Assembly: GCF_021869535.1 (NCBI RefSeq)
Contig: NW_026262659.1
Location: 3,472,001-3,536,000, forward strand
Origin: Mytilus californianus
Taxonomy: Eukaryota; Mollusca; Bivalvia; Mytilida; Mytilidae
DNA length: 64,000 nt
Direction: 5' to 3'
Shown piece by piece: positions 11,306-22,328 of this stretch. The notes beneath the pieces were generated by a model. That model was given only the letters and a program-made list of their open reading frames with translations, was not told the DNA's origin and made no database searches. Position 1 is the first letter of the stretch. Each line of letters opens with the position of its first letter. The translations under genes were made by a program, and so were the position numbers.

Positions 11306-11508
11306 AAGAAGAGGAAACTGCCCCATTTCGTGTACTGTATCGTATTTATCTGCGATGTTTGTTGTATTCTCAGTCAATGTTTCTCTTCGTGTTATCTGCT
11401 TGTGAAAATGTTCCCCATTTTCTCTTCTTACTGTATCTGTAAGACGACATATGTATCGCTGTTGTAATTGTGCAATGCATTTGGATTTTCAACAAGCCTA
11501 TGAAATAA

Positions 11509-12168
11509 TTTTGGTTATCATCTCTGTGGGGACAATTCCTTACCCTACTGATTACTATTTTGTTATCTTTTTGGGGAAATTTCCCCAGTCTATTGATTTC
11601 TTGTTGGTTATCATCTTTTTGGGGAAATTTACCCAGTCTATTGATTTCTTGTTGGTAACCATCTTTTTGGGGAAATTTCCCCATTCTATTGATTTCTTTT
11701 TCGTTATCATCTTTTTGGGGAAATTTCCCCAGTCTATTGGTTTCTTGTTGGTTATCATCTTTTTGGGGAAATTTCCCCAGTCTAATTATTTCTTGTTGGT
11801 TATCACCAGTATGTTGAGATTTCCCCAGTCTATTGATTTTTTGTTGGTTATCATGATCTTTTTGGGGAAATTTCCCAAGTCTATTGATTTCTTGTTGGTT
11901 ATCATCTTTTTGGGGAAATTTCCCAAGTCTATTGATTTCTTGTTGGTTATCATCTTTTTGGGGAAATTTCCCCAGTCTAATGAATTCTTGTTGGCTATCA
12001 TTATTATGGGGAGATTTTCCCAGTCTTTTTATTTATGTTGGTTATCATCTTTTTGGGGAATTTTCCCCATTCTATTGATTTTATTGTTGGTTATAATCTT
12101 ATTGGGGAATTGTCCAAAGTCTATTGATATTCGTTTGGTTATCAACTTTGTGGGGAAATTTCCCCAAT
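11509..12168. repeat. 48-bp minisatellite with a palindromic core
   Basis: About 13 tandem units of 48 bp, built from tctattgatttcttgttggt, tatcatctttt and the perfect 16-bp palindrome tggggaaatttcccca. Because 48 is divisible by three, long repetitive open frames exist on both strands: 296 codons on the plus strand (11451-12341), with repeating LGKFPQSIDFLLVII-type units. These look like a by-product of the array. Units at the edges are more diverged, as expected for an ageing array. Confidence 0.9.
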
Positions 12169-12530
12169 ACTTGTTAACAAATAATTTCTACGTTTCTTGT
12201 ACAACTACAGTAAAACGTGTTCATTTGTGGAGATTGTTCTCCAATTTTATTTTTGTAGAGTTATTTGATGCCATCATCAAATACATGTGCTACAATCATG
12301 CCATTATAACGTTTGTTTCAACATTTTGGTCACACAAATAGTAAACATTGAAAAAAGAGAATAAAATAGAAATTCTCTTTTTCAAATAGATTGCGTTTGT
12401 AACAGTTATATTTCTGGAGGATTGTGTAAACACAACCTTCTGTGTAGACTTAATTGTTTTCACAATGCTTCACAAATGTCAACAATTGACAAAGACATAT
12501 AAATAACCACTTCAGAAATTTAAGTATGAA
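12169..12530. other. Intergenic, nothing recognised
   Basis: AT-rich. The right flank of the minisatellite stays open on the plus strand to 12341 with no motif. Confidence 0.4.
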
Positions 12531-12671
12531 CAAAAACTCCAAGGTAAATTCAAAAAGTTGTACAAAACCTGACAAAATCAAACGCTCAAGTACTAGTATA
12601 TCAACCAAAGGGAAGAATGGAAAACAACTGTCATATTCCTGACTTGGTACGGGCAATTTCTTAAGAGTATG
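12531..12671 (+). repeat. R3 interspersed repeat, left part of an interrupted copy
   Basis: R3 runs from actccaagg.aaattcaaa, through aacaactgtcatattcctga and cttggtac, to tgtatgacagt. This left half ends with taagagtatg, which is repeated at 13207 where R3 resumes. Further R3 copies: 13598, 31502, 35364, 52401, 55160, 56700, 61530 and 62208. Confidence 0.85.
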
Positions 12672-13206
12672 ACCGGATGAAAACATGTTAATTATTTGGA
12701 CTATCATCTTTCTTACTTTAATTATTATATCTTTTAATTGTCATTATTAGCTCAAATATTCCCACACAGATATCTTTTGGTTGAAAAATGTATGTTTCTA
12801 CTAATCCGATAATGGACTTCGTATCTACGTGTCAAAGACAGTTTTTATCAGTTTTTTCTTAACAATGGACAATAATTGCTTAATCCGTAGCTACATGTAT
12901 TTCTTTATTATTCTGTTTTATATACTTCTTAAAAATAATATATATTCAGTTTTGGAAAGGTTCTCGAACCGTAAACACCGGACTCAATATTGTAACATCG
13001 TTTATATTCTTGTTGGATCGTTTATTAAATTGTTAAACTTTATACCGACTTGAATCTTCATTTAATACCCAGCAAATAGTCTGGCTATACAATGAACTAT
13101 TGAATTATTAAAAACCAATGACGACTCGGAATGATAATAAAAAGCATGAATTATAAAAATATACAAAATCCTAAAAGTGAACTTTGAACGAACAATTGTC
13201 GGGTCA
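12672..13206. mobile_element. 535-bp insertion in R3 with 10-bp target duplication
   Basis: The R3 copy is cleanly split here. taagagtatg occurs immediately before (12662-12671) and after (13207-13216) this segment, and intact R3 copies have one equivalent site. The insert starts accggatg and ends cgggtca. I see no poly-A tail, no convincing terminal inverted repeats and no known coding domain. Its class is unknown. Confidence 0.65.
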
Positions 13207-13340
13207 TAAGAGTATGGTGGGTTAATCCTAGTTGTATAGCTTGCTAAACCTCCACTTGTATGACAGTTGTTAATAGCTCTGGTAGATTGACAACAGTATA
13301 TGAGCAACTCAAACAGACATAATTGGTCAACTTGACATCG
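13207..13340 (+). repeat. R3 right part of the interrupted copy
   Basis: Resumes with ggtgggttaatcctag, then tagcttgctaaacctc and cttgtatgacagttg, in R3 order. It ends after aaacagacataattggt. Confidence 0.85.
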
Positions 13341-13597
13341 ATTGCGATCCTGCAGCTACAACTTTGTAAACCGTGACATACACCATAGACAATACAAATA
13401 CAAATACAACTGACTTAAAAATTCAAACAAACATACAAATAAATCTGACAAAGACGCCAACAAAATTGTTTGTAGAAGATAGAACATACTTGCAAAGCAT
13501 AATAAAATTATTTCATATGGATCCCAATTATTTTCACTTTGAACTATAAACAACTGTCATAAAAGTGGGATGTTTACATGCAGATAAAAAATCAGCT
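13341..13597. other. Intergenic, nothing recognised
   Basis: A caaatacaa-rich stretch between two R3 copies; no gene. Confidence 0.4.
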
Positions 13598-13775
13598 TTA
13601 ACCCACCATATGTTCTTCGGAAAATGGCTGTACCAAGTAAGGAATATGACAGTTGTTTTCCATTCGTTCCGTTGATTGGTGAAGTCAAACGTTTGATTTT
13701 TATCAGTTTTTTATAGACCCCCCACCCGCCCCACCTTTTTCCCCTTTTTGAATTTACCTTGGAGTTCTGTATCTT
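13598..13775 (-). repeat. R3 copy, shortened
   Basis: On the minus strand: ctccaaggtaaattca, then a C/G-homopolymer region, then tgtcatattccttacttggt and tggtgggtt. The 3' third is missing. Confidence 0.8.
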
Positions 13776-14469
13776 TTGTTAATACCTTTATACGCTTTCC
13801 CGATAAAGTGCAAATAAAGTAAAATATATTTAAATGGTAAACAGAATGAAAACAGTGCTATAAAAACTCCGAATTGTACCACTGGACCCAACCGCATCAG
13901 GAACGCACAAAGCCAAAACCCAATAGCTGGATGCACATATACACAGTCATGTCAAGAGTCATTAGGCGAAAAAGAACATAATAGTACAAAGATAAATAAA
14001 GGGAAAAGTGTAAAGTAAATACAATTATACACCACGTTAGCACTTAGAATCCATAACTTTAGACCATCCTGTATTATTTGTGAAGTAGACACTGAATATA
14101 TATCTATTAAGTCTTGGTACTTTCCACTGAACTTTTTGAGAAAAAAGGATTAGACTTTCTTTGACAAAACCCTAGGTGACTCTTTTTTTTTACCCAGACA
14201 ACAATGGAGTTTTACAAAGTATGAGTAGCAGCTGCAGCTCTTGGATATCATATGAGTTGAGAAATGTATACTCCATACGCGGGTAAAGTTGGAATATTGC
14301 TGCTAAAGTGAGGAAAACTTATAACTTCAAATTGAAATCGTCTCGTTTGTCATAGATTTTGGTACTGCGAAGACCATTGTTGTCAAATTCGAGGTATATG
14401 TTTAACAATGAGGCGGCGGAAGCTGTATCTGTGGTTCCTTTAATTAGGTTTTTAAAAACTTCTCAGAGT
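13776..14469. other. Intergenic, nothing recognised
   Basis: No repeat copy or coding signal seen. Confidence 0.4.
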
Positions 14470-15096
14470 GATTGGTGTGGCTGTTTAACTATTGTCCAAT
14501 TGTTTTGGTACTTACCGGTTGGTATGGTTGTTTAAACTAGTGTCCAGTTGTTTTGGTACTTACCGGTTGGTGTGTGGCTGTAAAAACTATTGTCCAATGG
14601 TTTCAGTACTTACCGGTTGGTGTGGCTGTTTAAACTATTGTCCAATAGTTTCAGTATTTACCGGTTGGTGTGGTTGTTTAAACTATTGTCCAATTGTTTA
14701 AGTATTTACCGGTTGGTGTTGATGTTAAAACTATTGTCCATTTGTTCTAGTACTGTCTTACCGGTTGGTGTGGCTGTTAAAACTATTTTCTAATTGTTTC
14801 AGTACTTAACGGTTGGTATAGCTGTTAACATTATTGTCCAATGGTTTTAGTACTTACCGGTTGGTGTGGCTGTTTAAACTATTGTCCAATTGTTTTAGTA
14901 CTTACCGTTTGGCGTGGATGTTAAAATTATTGTCCTATTGTTTTAGTACTTACCGGTTGGTGTGGCTGTTAAAACTATTGTCCAATGGTTTTAGTACTTA
15001 CTGGATGGTGTGGCTGTTTAAACTATTGCCCAATTGTTTTATTACTTACCGGTTGGTGTGGATGTTAAAACTATTGTCCGATTGTTTTAATACTTG
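14470..15096. repeat. 48-bp minisatellite, second type
   Basis: About 13 units of 48-49 bp made of tattgtccaattgtttt, agtacttaccggttggtgtg and gctgtttaaac. The sequence is unrelated to the 48-bp array at 11509. On the minus strand most units contain CCG/GTAAGT, a full splice-donor consensus. Open frames here are again array by-products. Confidence 0.9.
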
Positions 15097-15180
15097 TATG
15101 TTTCGACTTGTAGCGATGATTAAATTGTAATTATTCTACCTTATACACGTCAATGAGACAGCAAACCAAATAACCACACG

Positions 15181-15570
15181 AGGTTCACCTTAACACAGCG
15201 TTCACCTTAACACAGTGTTCACCTTAACACAGGGTTCACCTTAACACAAGGTTAACCTTAACACAGGGTTCACCTTAACACAGAGTTCACCTCAACACAG
15301 GGTTCACCTCAATACAGGGTTCACCTCAACACAGGGTTCACCTCCACACAGGGTTCACCTTAACACGGGGTTCACCTTAACACGGGGTTCACCTTAACAC
15401 AGGGTTCACCTTAACACAGGGTTCACCTTAACACAGGGTTCACCTTAACATAGTGTTCACCTTAACACAAGGGTCACCTTAACACAGGGTTCACCTTAAC
15501 ATAGTGTTCACCTTAACACAAGGGTCACCTTAACACAGGGTCCACCTTAACACAGGGTTCACCCTAACAT
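15181..15570. repeat. 17-bp minisatellite
   Basis: About 23 tandem units of ggttcaccttaacacag with few substitutions. It includes a short higher-order repeat (the atagtgttcacc...caagggtcacc block occurs twice at about 15450-15530). It is not a canonical telomere repeat. Confidence 0.9.
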
Positions 15571-15747
15571 ACATTCCACACCAAAATATATTACGCATTG
15601 CATAGAACAATCTTATTCATCATTTAAATGCAGAAAAAAGTTCAAGAAACATTTTTGTATTAAAGTTCAAACTATTAATTATCGGATTTATGTTAACTAT
15701 TAACTACCAGATGCAGTAACTGTTAAACAACTGTTTATCCTTTTTCT

Positions 15748-15888
15748 CCGTCTTTAGTTTTCTATGTTGAGTTGTGTAGACTGATCTTTGCCTTTTCGTC
15801 GTTTTACATTTTCTTGTCACGACGTATTTAGTTTTATTGTCTTCGAACTATGAGTTTGAATATTCCTTTGGTATCTTACGCCTCTTTT
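15748..15888 (-). repeat. R2 fragment
   Basis: Minus-strand R2 order, ending at the variable gagagggg-type border: gtctttagttttctatgttg, then cgaactatgagtttgaatat and tggtatctta. Confidence 0.7.
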
Positions 15889-17039
15889 TTTTTAATCTAT
15901 AAATCCTTAGATAAATACGTGAAGGACATTCCCAGACGTGTTGGCTTTATAATTATCGCAAATAGCTTGATAAGAAACTTCACTTATGGTTTAATTCCTC
16001 AGGTGGAATCATTTTTCACTCTTGTCTCATCTGACATTATAACCGGTTTTGTAACGTTTCAAACCATGACATGTGTTTGCCATAACAAATACTCTGTAAC
16101 CTTTGAAAGCTACTTACCTAACGTTCAGTGGGAAATATCTGATTTGTATTAAGGACGAGAAAAAAACTTATTTAATTGATACAATAGAAGGTTCTGTAAG
16201 GTAGGTAGAAAGGGATCAAGGCCGACAGATTTGATATGCAACTAAAAATGAAGATATGCTGGACATTTATAGGATCACAAAATTGTTCCTTGCAACAAGC
16301 CAACAACATACTCCTCAAAGAGTTCTTGCAAGAGTTATTTAGAAAGCTGAGAGTATAACACTCGCCTTAAATAGGGTATTTGATTTAACCTCCTATTCCG
16401 ACCGAACGTGATTGCGTACTTATTCATCCTGCACAGCAAATCGGACTCCCTATTTAAACAAGAGTCTAATTGCTGGACAGACGAAGTATATGAAAGGCCA
16501 TTTCTCTGTCCCCTGACAAACCATTGATCGTCTTTGTGAATGAAATTTCGTGATATATAACTGGTCATAAGCAAATCCATCAAGTAGAAAAGGAACTGCT
16601 TACGGTCATCCCTAAGCACACTAGTTGATCATTGATTCTTACAATGTATGTTCATTTATCTTCCGTTTTCTGTATAGTTTTTCAAGAACTTCTAGTTGTC
16701 TTTTTGTCTTTTGTCTATATGCGTTCAAAATTTTTCCACTTCATTTTATTTTTGAAGGTCGAAAGGGATAAAGGCCGAATAATCAATTGTCCCTCAGTTT
16801 CTGTGAAATTGATTATGAATAGAACTATTTAATCTACTTGTGGCAACTTGTTTCTCTCTGCAATTGTCTGACGGCTTACGGGTGCAAGAAGAAACTCATG
16901 AAAGATTCCAGGCTTATAGTTTGGTACGCGTGTTTCGTCTACATACCACTCACAATCGGTGCCCGGATCAACACTGTTGGAAGGTCAAATCAAAGACGAA
17001 GTTGAAGGGCATTGAAAACAAAACATTCCTTAAAGTTGT
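15889..17039. other. Intergenic, nothing recognised
   Basis: Open frames of 66-100 codons on both strands (for example 15850-16152 plus, 16335-16619 minus) show no known motif or splice context. Confidence 0.4.
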
Positions 17040-17545
17040 GGGAGCTTGTAGGAGACACCCCATACCACATACTCAGCTATGAAAGACCCCGAGATGACAA
17101 ATGTAAAACAATTCAAACGAGAAAACTAACGGTCTGATTTAAGTAAAAAAATCAATCAACGAAAAACAAATATGGTATATAGCAAGAAACGACAAGCTCT
17201 GAATTACATGCTTCTGACTTGGAACAGGTACACACAGACTGTGGCTGGGTTAAACATGTTGGCTGGCGCCAAACCCATCCTTTAACCTGGGACAGTTTTG
17301 TAACAGTACACTATGAGAATACGCTACAAAAATCAATCGAAAAGGGCTTAACTCATCATATCCATACAAAGCAGAAAAACAACAACAAAAAAACACAGAC
17401 AGGACGTGGCAGGGTATTTATACATCCTTCACAACAACAAAAGACACAACATACAGATCTGAGAGTATTCGCAGTTACTGCCAGCTAGTTCAAAGCCAAT
17501 AACATTTATTAAAAAATCCTGTATCTAAGACTAAAACAAGACGAT
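17040..17545 (+). repeat. R1b copy with intact 3' half
   Basis: Starts in the middle of R1b (ccataccacatactcagctat) and continues to its 3' end (agttcaaagccaataac, then tgtatctaagactaaaac). It is the best uninterrupted example of the R1b 3' half and the reference for the nested copy at 1161-2062. Confidence 0.8.
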
Positions 17546-17932
17546 CCCGGTTTCTTTGTGTTGGTTCAGTACCTGTTATATTCATACTATATTTTTTTTT
17601 ATTTGGCGGATACTGTTGTATTAGTATCTGTAATATTGAAAGATGACGTGTTAACTGATTTATTTGTTAATCGTTTACATACATGTATATCTTTTAAGAT
17701 GACGTTTTTCTTGGTTTATTTGTTAATCTTTTACATACATGTACATCTTTTACAAACAATTGCCAAATACATTTTCTTATAGGAATGTTTCGTACTTCCG
17801 AACTTTCACTTTTTGAAATTATTTCTTTTGGTGATTATAATTAATGATAATTTCATATCTCTCCCCAATAGTGTGCATTCCTTGATCCTCCATAACATTT
17901 GTGACGAAGATATTAAAATGATAAACTGCCGT
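17546..17932. other. Downstream flank of the receptor gene
   Basis: AT-rich, with a short internal duplication (ttaagatgacg...ttgtta at about 17637 and 17694). No gene. Confidence 0.4.
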
Positions 17933-17953
17933 TTTATTGATTTATAGTTTATT
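17933..17953 (-). terminator. Two candidate polyadenylation signals of the receptor gene
   Basis: AATAAA occurs on the minus strand at 17948-17953 and 17933-17938, about 24 and 39 nt past the stop codon. If used, the 3' UTR would be very short. Confidence 0.45.
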
Positions 17954-17976
17954 ACAAGTTTTGTTACACCTGCCAT

Positions 17977-19080
17977 TTACATTTCGTTCTTCTTAAATAA
18001 GGGAAGTGATTTGATACAGCAAAGGAAAAACTTAAAATTCCGTCTATATCTTTTACTGTTGAAGGCATATAACAACGGATTAACAGCCGACTTCAGCCAA
18101 AGAAACCACGTTAAAGCTTCATAACTCAATAATTCGATGTCTCCTTTCTGTACGGATTTGATGATAGTATAAATAGTATAGGGTGCCCATGTGACAAAAA
18201 ACACTGCCATTAGTAAACCTAACGATTTCATCGCTTTCTTTTCTCTACGTTTTCGATAATCAGTTTGACATGTTTTGTTTTCTTTCCTTTTAGAGTCTTT
18301 ACTTTTTACAGAATCAACTTTAGATTCATTGTCTGATATCAAAGAAGATTTTGATTTCGTTGATTCGGATTTTGATTTACTGCTTCGTCTGAAACTCCTT
18401 CTGAATATTGATGTAATACGAAATTTTGTCCGTTTTCGGAGCTCGGATATAATGGAAATATCAACAATCGAAAGCAGAATTAAGGGAATAAAAAATTCCA
18501 AGAATGCAGTTGTTGTTGTGAAAACGGAATGGTGTGCGAATTGTACATCGCACATCCCTGGTACATTAATGTCGTCCATATCTTGCCAAATGTCCCAAAA
18601 TATAATAGATGGTCCATATACAAGAAATGCTAAGACCCACGATAACGCTATCACTATAGTACATTTTCTTTTGGTCTCAATCTGATGGTACGAAATACCA
18701 CACCTAAGTAGCATCAGGCGATCGTAACTAATTATTATCATCATAAACACGCCTTCTACACACACTGTAAAATCTATAACATAAAACGCTTTGCAGAGAT
18801 AGTAATCCAACCAGAACGAACTTGGTCCGATCTCGTAGACCATATATATCGGTAGAACCACGAATCCAAGAATAAAATCTGCTATTGCCAAGTTTAATAT
18901 ATACGTGTTATACACTGAGTGAAGTTTGTCATCTCTTATGTAGGATAAAACTGTCAGAAGGTTCCCAAGCACTGTGAAAATTGTAATCAGGCCGCCGACT
19001 GTACCAAATACGGCATAGACATAAAAAGGAAAGATCGGAAGACTATCTTCGTCATCTGTACCAACTGTTGAATTGTTCAT
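17977..19080 (-). CDS. Aminergic G-protein-coupled receptor, histamine H3-like
   Basis: Single-exon, 367 residues, seven membrane segments in the plasma membrane (about 24-48, 57-82, 96-121, 140-163, 185-212, 285-308, 318-340). Class A landmarks: Asn40 (1.50), Asp68 (2.50), Cys96 and Cys177 (disulfide), Asp120-Arg121-Leu122 in place of DRY, Trp148, Trp298-Ala-Pro300, and NPLLY at 334-338. Asp103 (3.32) marks an amine receptor. Cys107, Glu195 (5.46, in LEFFIP), Tyr301/Thr302 and Trp328 (7.43) match the histamine H3/H4 pocket, as does the YGP motif in helix 4. The third intracellular loop (213-284) is basic and serine-rich. A sequon sits at Asn3 and Cys354/355 could be palmitoylated. Odd: Glu109 (3.38), Gly110 (3.39) and Lys330 (7.45) replace the sodium-site residues. 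Ligand is inferred; a muscarinic-like or orphan receptor is the alternative. Signalling is probably Gi-type by family. Confidence 0.9.
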   Translation of the reverse strand: MNNSTVGTDDEDSLPIFPFYVYAVFGTVGGLITIFTVLGNLLTVLSYIRDDKLHSVYNTYILNLAIADFILGFVVLPIYMVYEIGPSSFWLDYYLCKAFYVIDFTVCVEGVFMMIIISYDRLMLLRCGISYHQIETKRKCTIVIALSWVLAFLVYGPSIIFWDIWQDMDDINVPGMCDVQFAHHSVFTTTTAFLEFFIPLILLSIVDISIISELRKRTKFRITSIFRRSFRRSSKSKSESTKSKSSLISDNESKVDSVKSKDSKRKENKTCQTDYRKRREKKAMKSLGLLMAVFFVTWAPYTIYTIIKSVQKGDIELLSYEALTWFLWLKSAVNPLLYAFNSKRYRRNFKFFLCCIKSLPLFKKNEM

Positions 19081-19090
19081 GTTTAATTAT

Positions 19091-19106
19091 CTGAAATAGA
19101 ATGATA
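19091..19106 (-). promoter_or_regulatory. Candidate 3' splice site just upstream of the receptor ATG
   Basis: On the minus strand a pyrimidine-rich attctatttcag ends at 19091, leaving 10 untranslated bases before the ATG. This suggests a 5' UTR intron and a separate non-coding first exon further upstream, as is common for intronless-coding amine receptors. It also explains the absence of an obvious promoter next to the ATG. Confidence 0.5.
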
Positions 19107-19742
19107 CGAGATTTCAATGACTGTGTATAAGTAATATATGTTACTGGTAAATTAATAACTGATTGCAGGATACAATTTAAAAAAAGGGAAACAATGCATC
19201 CTGCTGTTGATCTTTTGATATATTTTGTATATTAGTCGTTTTGTTGCTGTCTCATTGGCGTATACCCGAAGTTTCCTTTAATTTACCGCACCGCAGTAAA
19301 TCTGATACAACGTCATGTATGTATAATACAATATAAGTACATTGTGGGAAAACATAAAATTTATTTGAACGAGCTTTAGAAACATGACGAAAGGCGATAC
19401 TCGTCGAGCTTTTCTCCTGTTTTGTAGCGAGTACAAATAAATTTTATATTTCCGACAATGTACATACATGGCTTTTATCCTGTCAATTACACTCGCCACT
19501 TTAAGGTTCAGTTGTTTAAATCCAAAATAGTTGTCTCTGATTTTTCAAAGAAATCGACATAGTTTAAAAGGCGGACCGCGAATAAGACCCCAAAATGATC
19601 TGTGACGCAAAAGGAAATATTCACATTTACTGTTGCTCAACATGGGAGCGGAGTAACAGGAGTACAAGTACAATAAAGCAAAACATTATACGTGTAACTG
19701 TTATTTGTACAACAGTCGGCTGATTGCAGGATAAAGCTGCAA
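19107..19742. other. Upstream flank of the receptor gene
   Basis: No repeat copy of useful length and no clear promoter. A 16-base R1-like piece (tgtctcattggcgtat) lies near 19250. Confidence 0.4.
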
Positions 19743-19975
19743 ATAGATATAAGAAGATGTGGTATGAGTGCCAATGAGACAAATCTCCATCCAAGTCAAA
19801 ATTTATAAAAGTAAACCATTAAAGGTCAAAGTACGGTCTTCAACACGGAGCCTTGCCTCACACCGAACAGCAAGCTATAAAGGGCCCCATAAATTACTAG
19901 TGTAAAACCATTCAAACGGGAAAACCAACGGTCTAATCTATATAAAAAACGAGAAACGAGAAACAATTATGAACC
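19743..19975 (+). repeat. R1a copy
   Basis: Complete head (atagatataagaagatgtgg) through gtctaatctatataaaaaac, then a short extension also seen in the long copy at 29581. Confidence 0.85.
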
Positions 19976-20242
19976 TAAAAGCCTGTTTTAAAATGTTATT
20001 CACAGTTATTTTATCATTTGTTGTATCACTGCACTCGTGTGTTAATATGTGTTATGAACAATTAGACACTTTTCACCAAGAACTACTACATGTACATGTA
20101 TCTCCTTCGAATCATCTGCTTTCATCCTCAGCTTTAATTAGGATTTACTGTTGTTCAAGCTTTAATGTTATATGTACTACTTTGTAAGCAAAACAAGCAT
20201 TTGTCTGTTCATTTATTGTTTTTTTGTCATAGTGTTGTCTAT

Positions 20243-20680
20243 ATATAAATAAGGAGATGTGGTATGATTGCCAATGAGACAACTAACCACAAAGTTCAAA
20301 TGAAGTAGATGTAAGCAATTATAGGCCACCGTACGGCCTTCAACAATGAGAAAAATACACACCGTATAATTGGTTATAAAAGGCCGCGACATGAAAAGTA
20401 TGAAGCATTCAATTGAGAAAACTAACGGCATAGTATATAACAGACAATTTACGAAAAACAAATATGACCGACATGAACCAACGCGAACCACTCTGAACTA
20501 AAGACCCATGCCTGACATAGAATGTGTCGGGGTTAAACTAGTTTGAAAGCGCCAACACTCTCCCTAACCTGGAACAGTGGTGTAACAGCACACAACACAA
20601 GAACAACTATGCAAAACAATAAACGAATAAAACATATGAGAAACAGCAAAAAACGACAACCACTCAATCACAGGTTCCTG
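20243..20680 (+). repeat. R1b copy, composite
   Basis: Runs from the head through ggaacagtggtgtaacagca, then re-enters an earlier R1b segment (acatatgagaaacagcaaaa, then caaccactcaatcacag). The copy therefore contains part of the element twice. Confidence 0.75.
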
Positions 20681-21790
20681 ACAGTCATGTAGTGTTCTTT
20701 TGAAATAGTGTCGTCTATCTGATTTCAAATTTTGAATTTTGATTGACCCAGTAGCTATCTCCTTGTTTTATAGTTTTTTTAAAACCGTCTTTTACTTTTT
20801 TTCTGCCAACTTTAAATGTATGTATTATGTTTTTCTTGTTTTTCGTCTCCTTCTTCATAGTAAGCATCCTCACCATACGCCTCAATATAATTATGTTAGC
20901 CAGCAATGAAAAAGTACATTTATGCATGTTAAAAATATATTTTTAAGTGAATGTTTGTGTAAAATGCAATACTTGTTTTGACATTTTGTATGTTAAGCCT
21001 GGACTTGTACATCCACTTTCCATTTAGAATGTAAAACTAAATGATCAGATTATAAATTACGAGTAACTAATATCGTTTGACAATTTACACGAGGTTTCCA
21101 TTAAAATAACAGAACCAATGTCTGTCTGTATGAGATTATATGTACGTATTAACAAGTAAACAGGCAGGAATATATTGCCACTGTGATTATCGTAACGTTT
21201 ACATCAAGAATACTATAATATATAGTTACGTCATCAGATATTTATTATTGATTATAGATTTTTGATACTATTTGTTTAATTTATTCAACACTTTATAATT
21301 ATCTAAAGGACAAAACACATTATTAACGACTGCACATAAACAGTCAATGTCTAGAGATAAAAAAATTTGATTGTTTTTTAGGAACTAGAAATACACAATA
21401 TATAGTGATTGATTGATTGGTTATCATTTTTCATCCATACATATGAAGATTTCGCAATTTATGTTATACGGAAAAAAAAACAGATTTAAAATCCACATGA
21501 AAATTACTGTTTATCAATGTTAACGTCTTCCAGATACATAACTGTTGAAGGGAAAATATTTGACTAATTAGATAAAAACTGTTCGCCTAATGTCTGGTTT
21601 TTAAAGGTGAAGAACCAATTATTGCAACCAGAAATTTTCAACTTCAGATTAGTACTTAAAATATAAATAACATAACCATACTTACAGCTAAATTTCTTCT
21701 ACTGTATTAATCCATAAGACAAACTTTTGACTTCATTGATAACTGGCAGTAGTTGCTCATATTTCCTAAATATATTTCGAATACATTTAA
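20681..21790. other. Intergenic, nothing recognised
   Basis: AT-rich; no gene or repeat family copy. Confidence 0.4.
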
Positions 21791-22043
21791 TCATACAATG
21801 TTGAGAGTAAACACTATGGTTATTTTAATCATACAATGTTGAGAGTAAACACTATGGTATTTAATCTTACAATGTTGAGAGTAAACACTATGGTGGTATT
21901 TAATCTTACAATGTTGAGAGTAAACACTATGGTATTTAATCATACAATGTTGAGAGTAAACACTATGGTATTTAATCTTTCAATGTTGAGAGTAAACACT
22001 ATGGTATTTAATAATACAATGTTGAGAGTAAACACTATGGTCA
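21791..22043. repeat. 36-bp minisatellite
   Basis: Seven units of tacaatgttgagagtaaaca plus ctatggtatttaatca, nearly identical. The 36-bp length keeps one frame open (MLRVNTMVFNLT repeats), but there is no sign it is a gene. Confidence 0.9.
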
Positions 22044-22123
22044 CGTGACTATGGTATTTACTAAATATCAAAAGAGTTGTAACCTTGTATTGCCATTCTT
22101 AAAACAAAGATAAGTTCGACATC

Positions 22124-22328
22124 CATTTGGGTCTCTAGTATCTTGTATTATGGTATCTAATTAAGTTCTCTAGTATATCTTGTATTATGGTAACTAATTA
22201 AGTTCTCTAGTATCCTGTATTATGGTATCTACTTAGGTTCTCTAGTGTATCTACTAAGGTTCTCTAGTATCTTGTATTATGGTATCTAATTAGGTTCTCT
22301 AGTATCTTGTATTATTGTATCTAATTAA
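22124..22328. repeat. 35-37-bp minisatellite
   Basis: Five to six units of ggttctctagtatcttgtat plus tatggtatctaatta. One unit is internally shortened (near 22240). Confidence 0.85.

Noticed and set aside
11451-12341. 296-codon open frame, second longest in the window
   Set aside because: It is produced by a 48-bp tandem array whose length is divisible by three; the opposite strand is open too. No splice context, and the composition is low-complexity.
15181-15570. Telomere-like or CRISPR-like array
   Set aside because: A plain 17-bp tandem repeat without spacers, unlike CRISPR. The unit does not match TTAGGG-type telomere repeats.
18275-18685. 136-codon plus-strand frame
   Set aside because: Antisense shadow of the receptor's third intracellular loop; no independent coding evidence.
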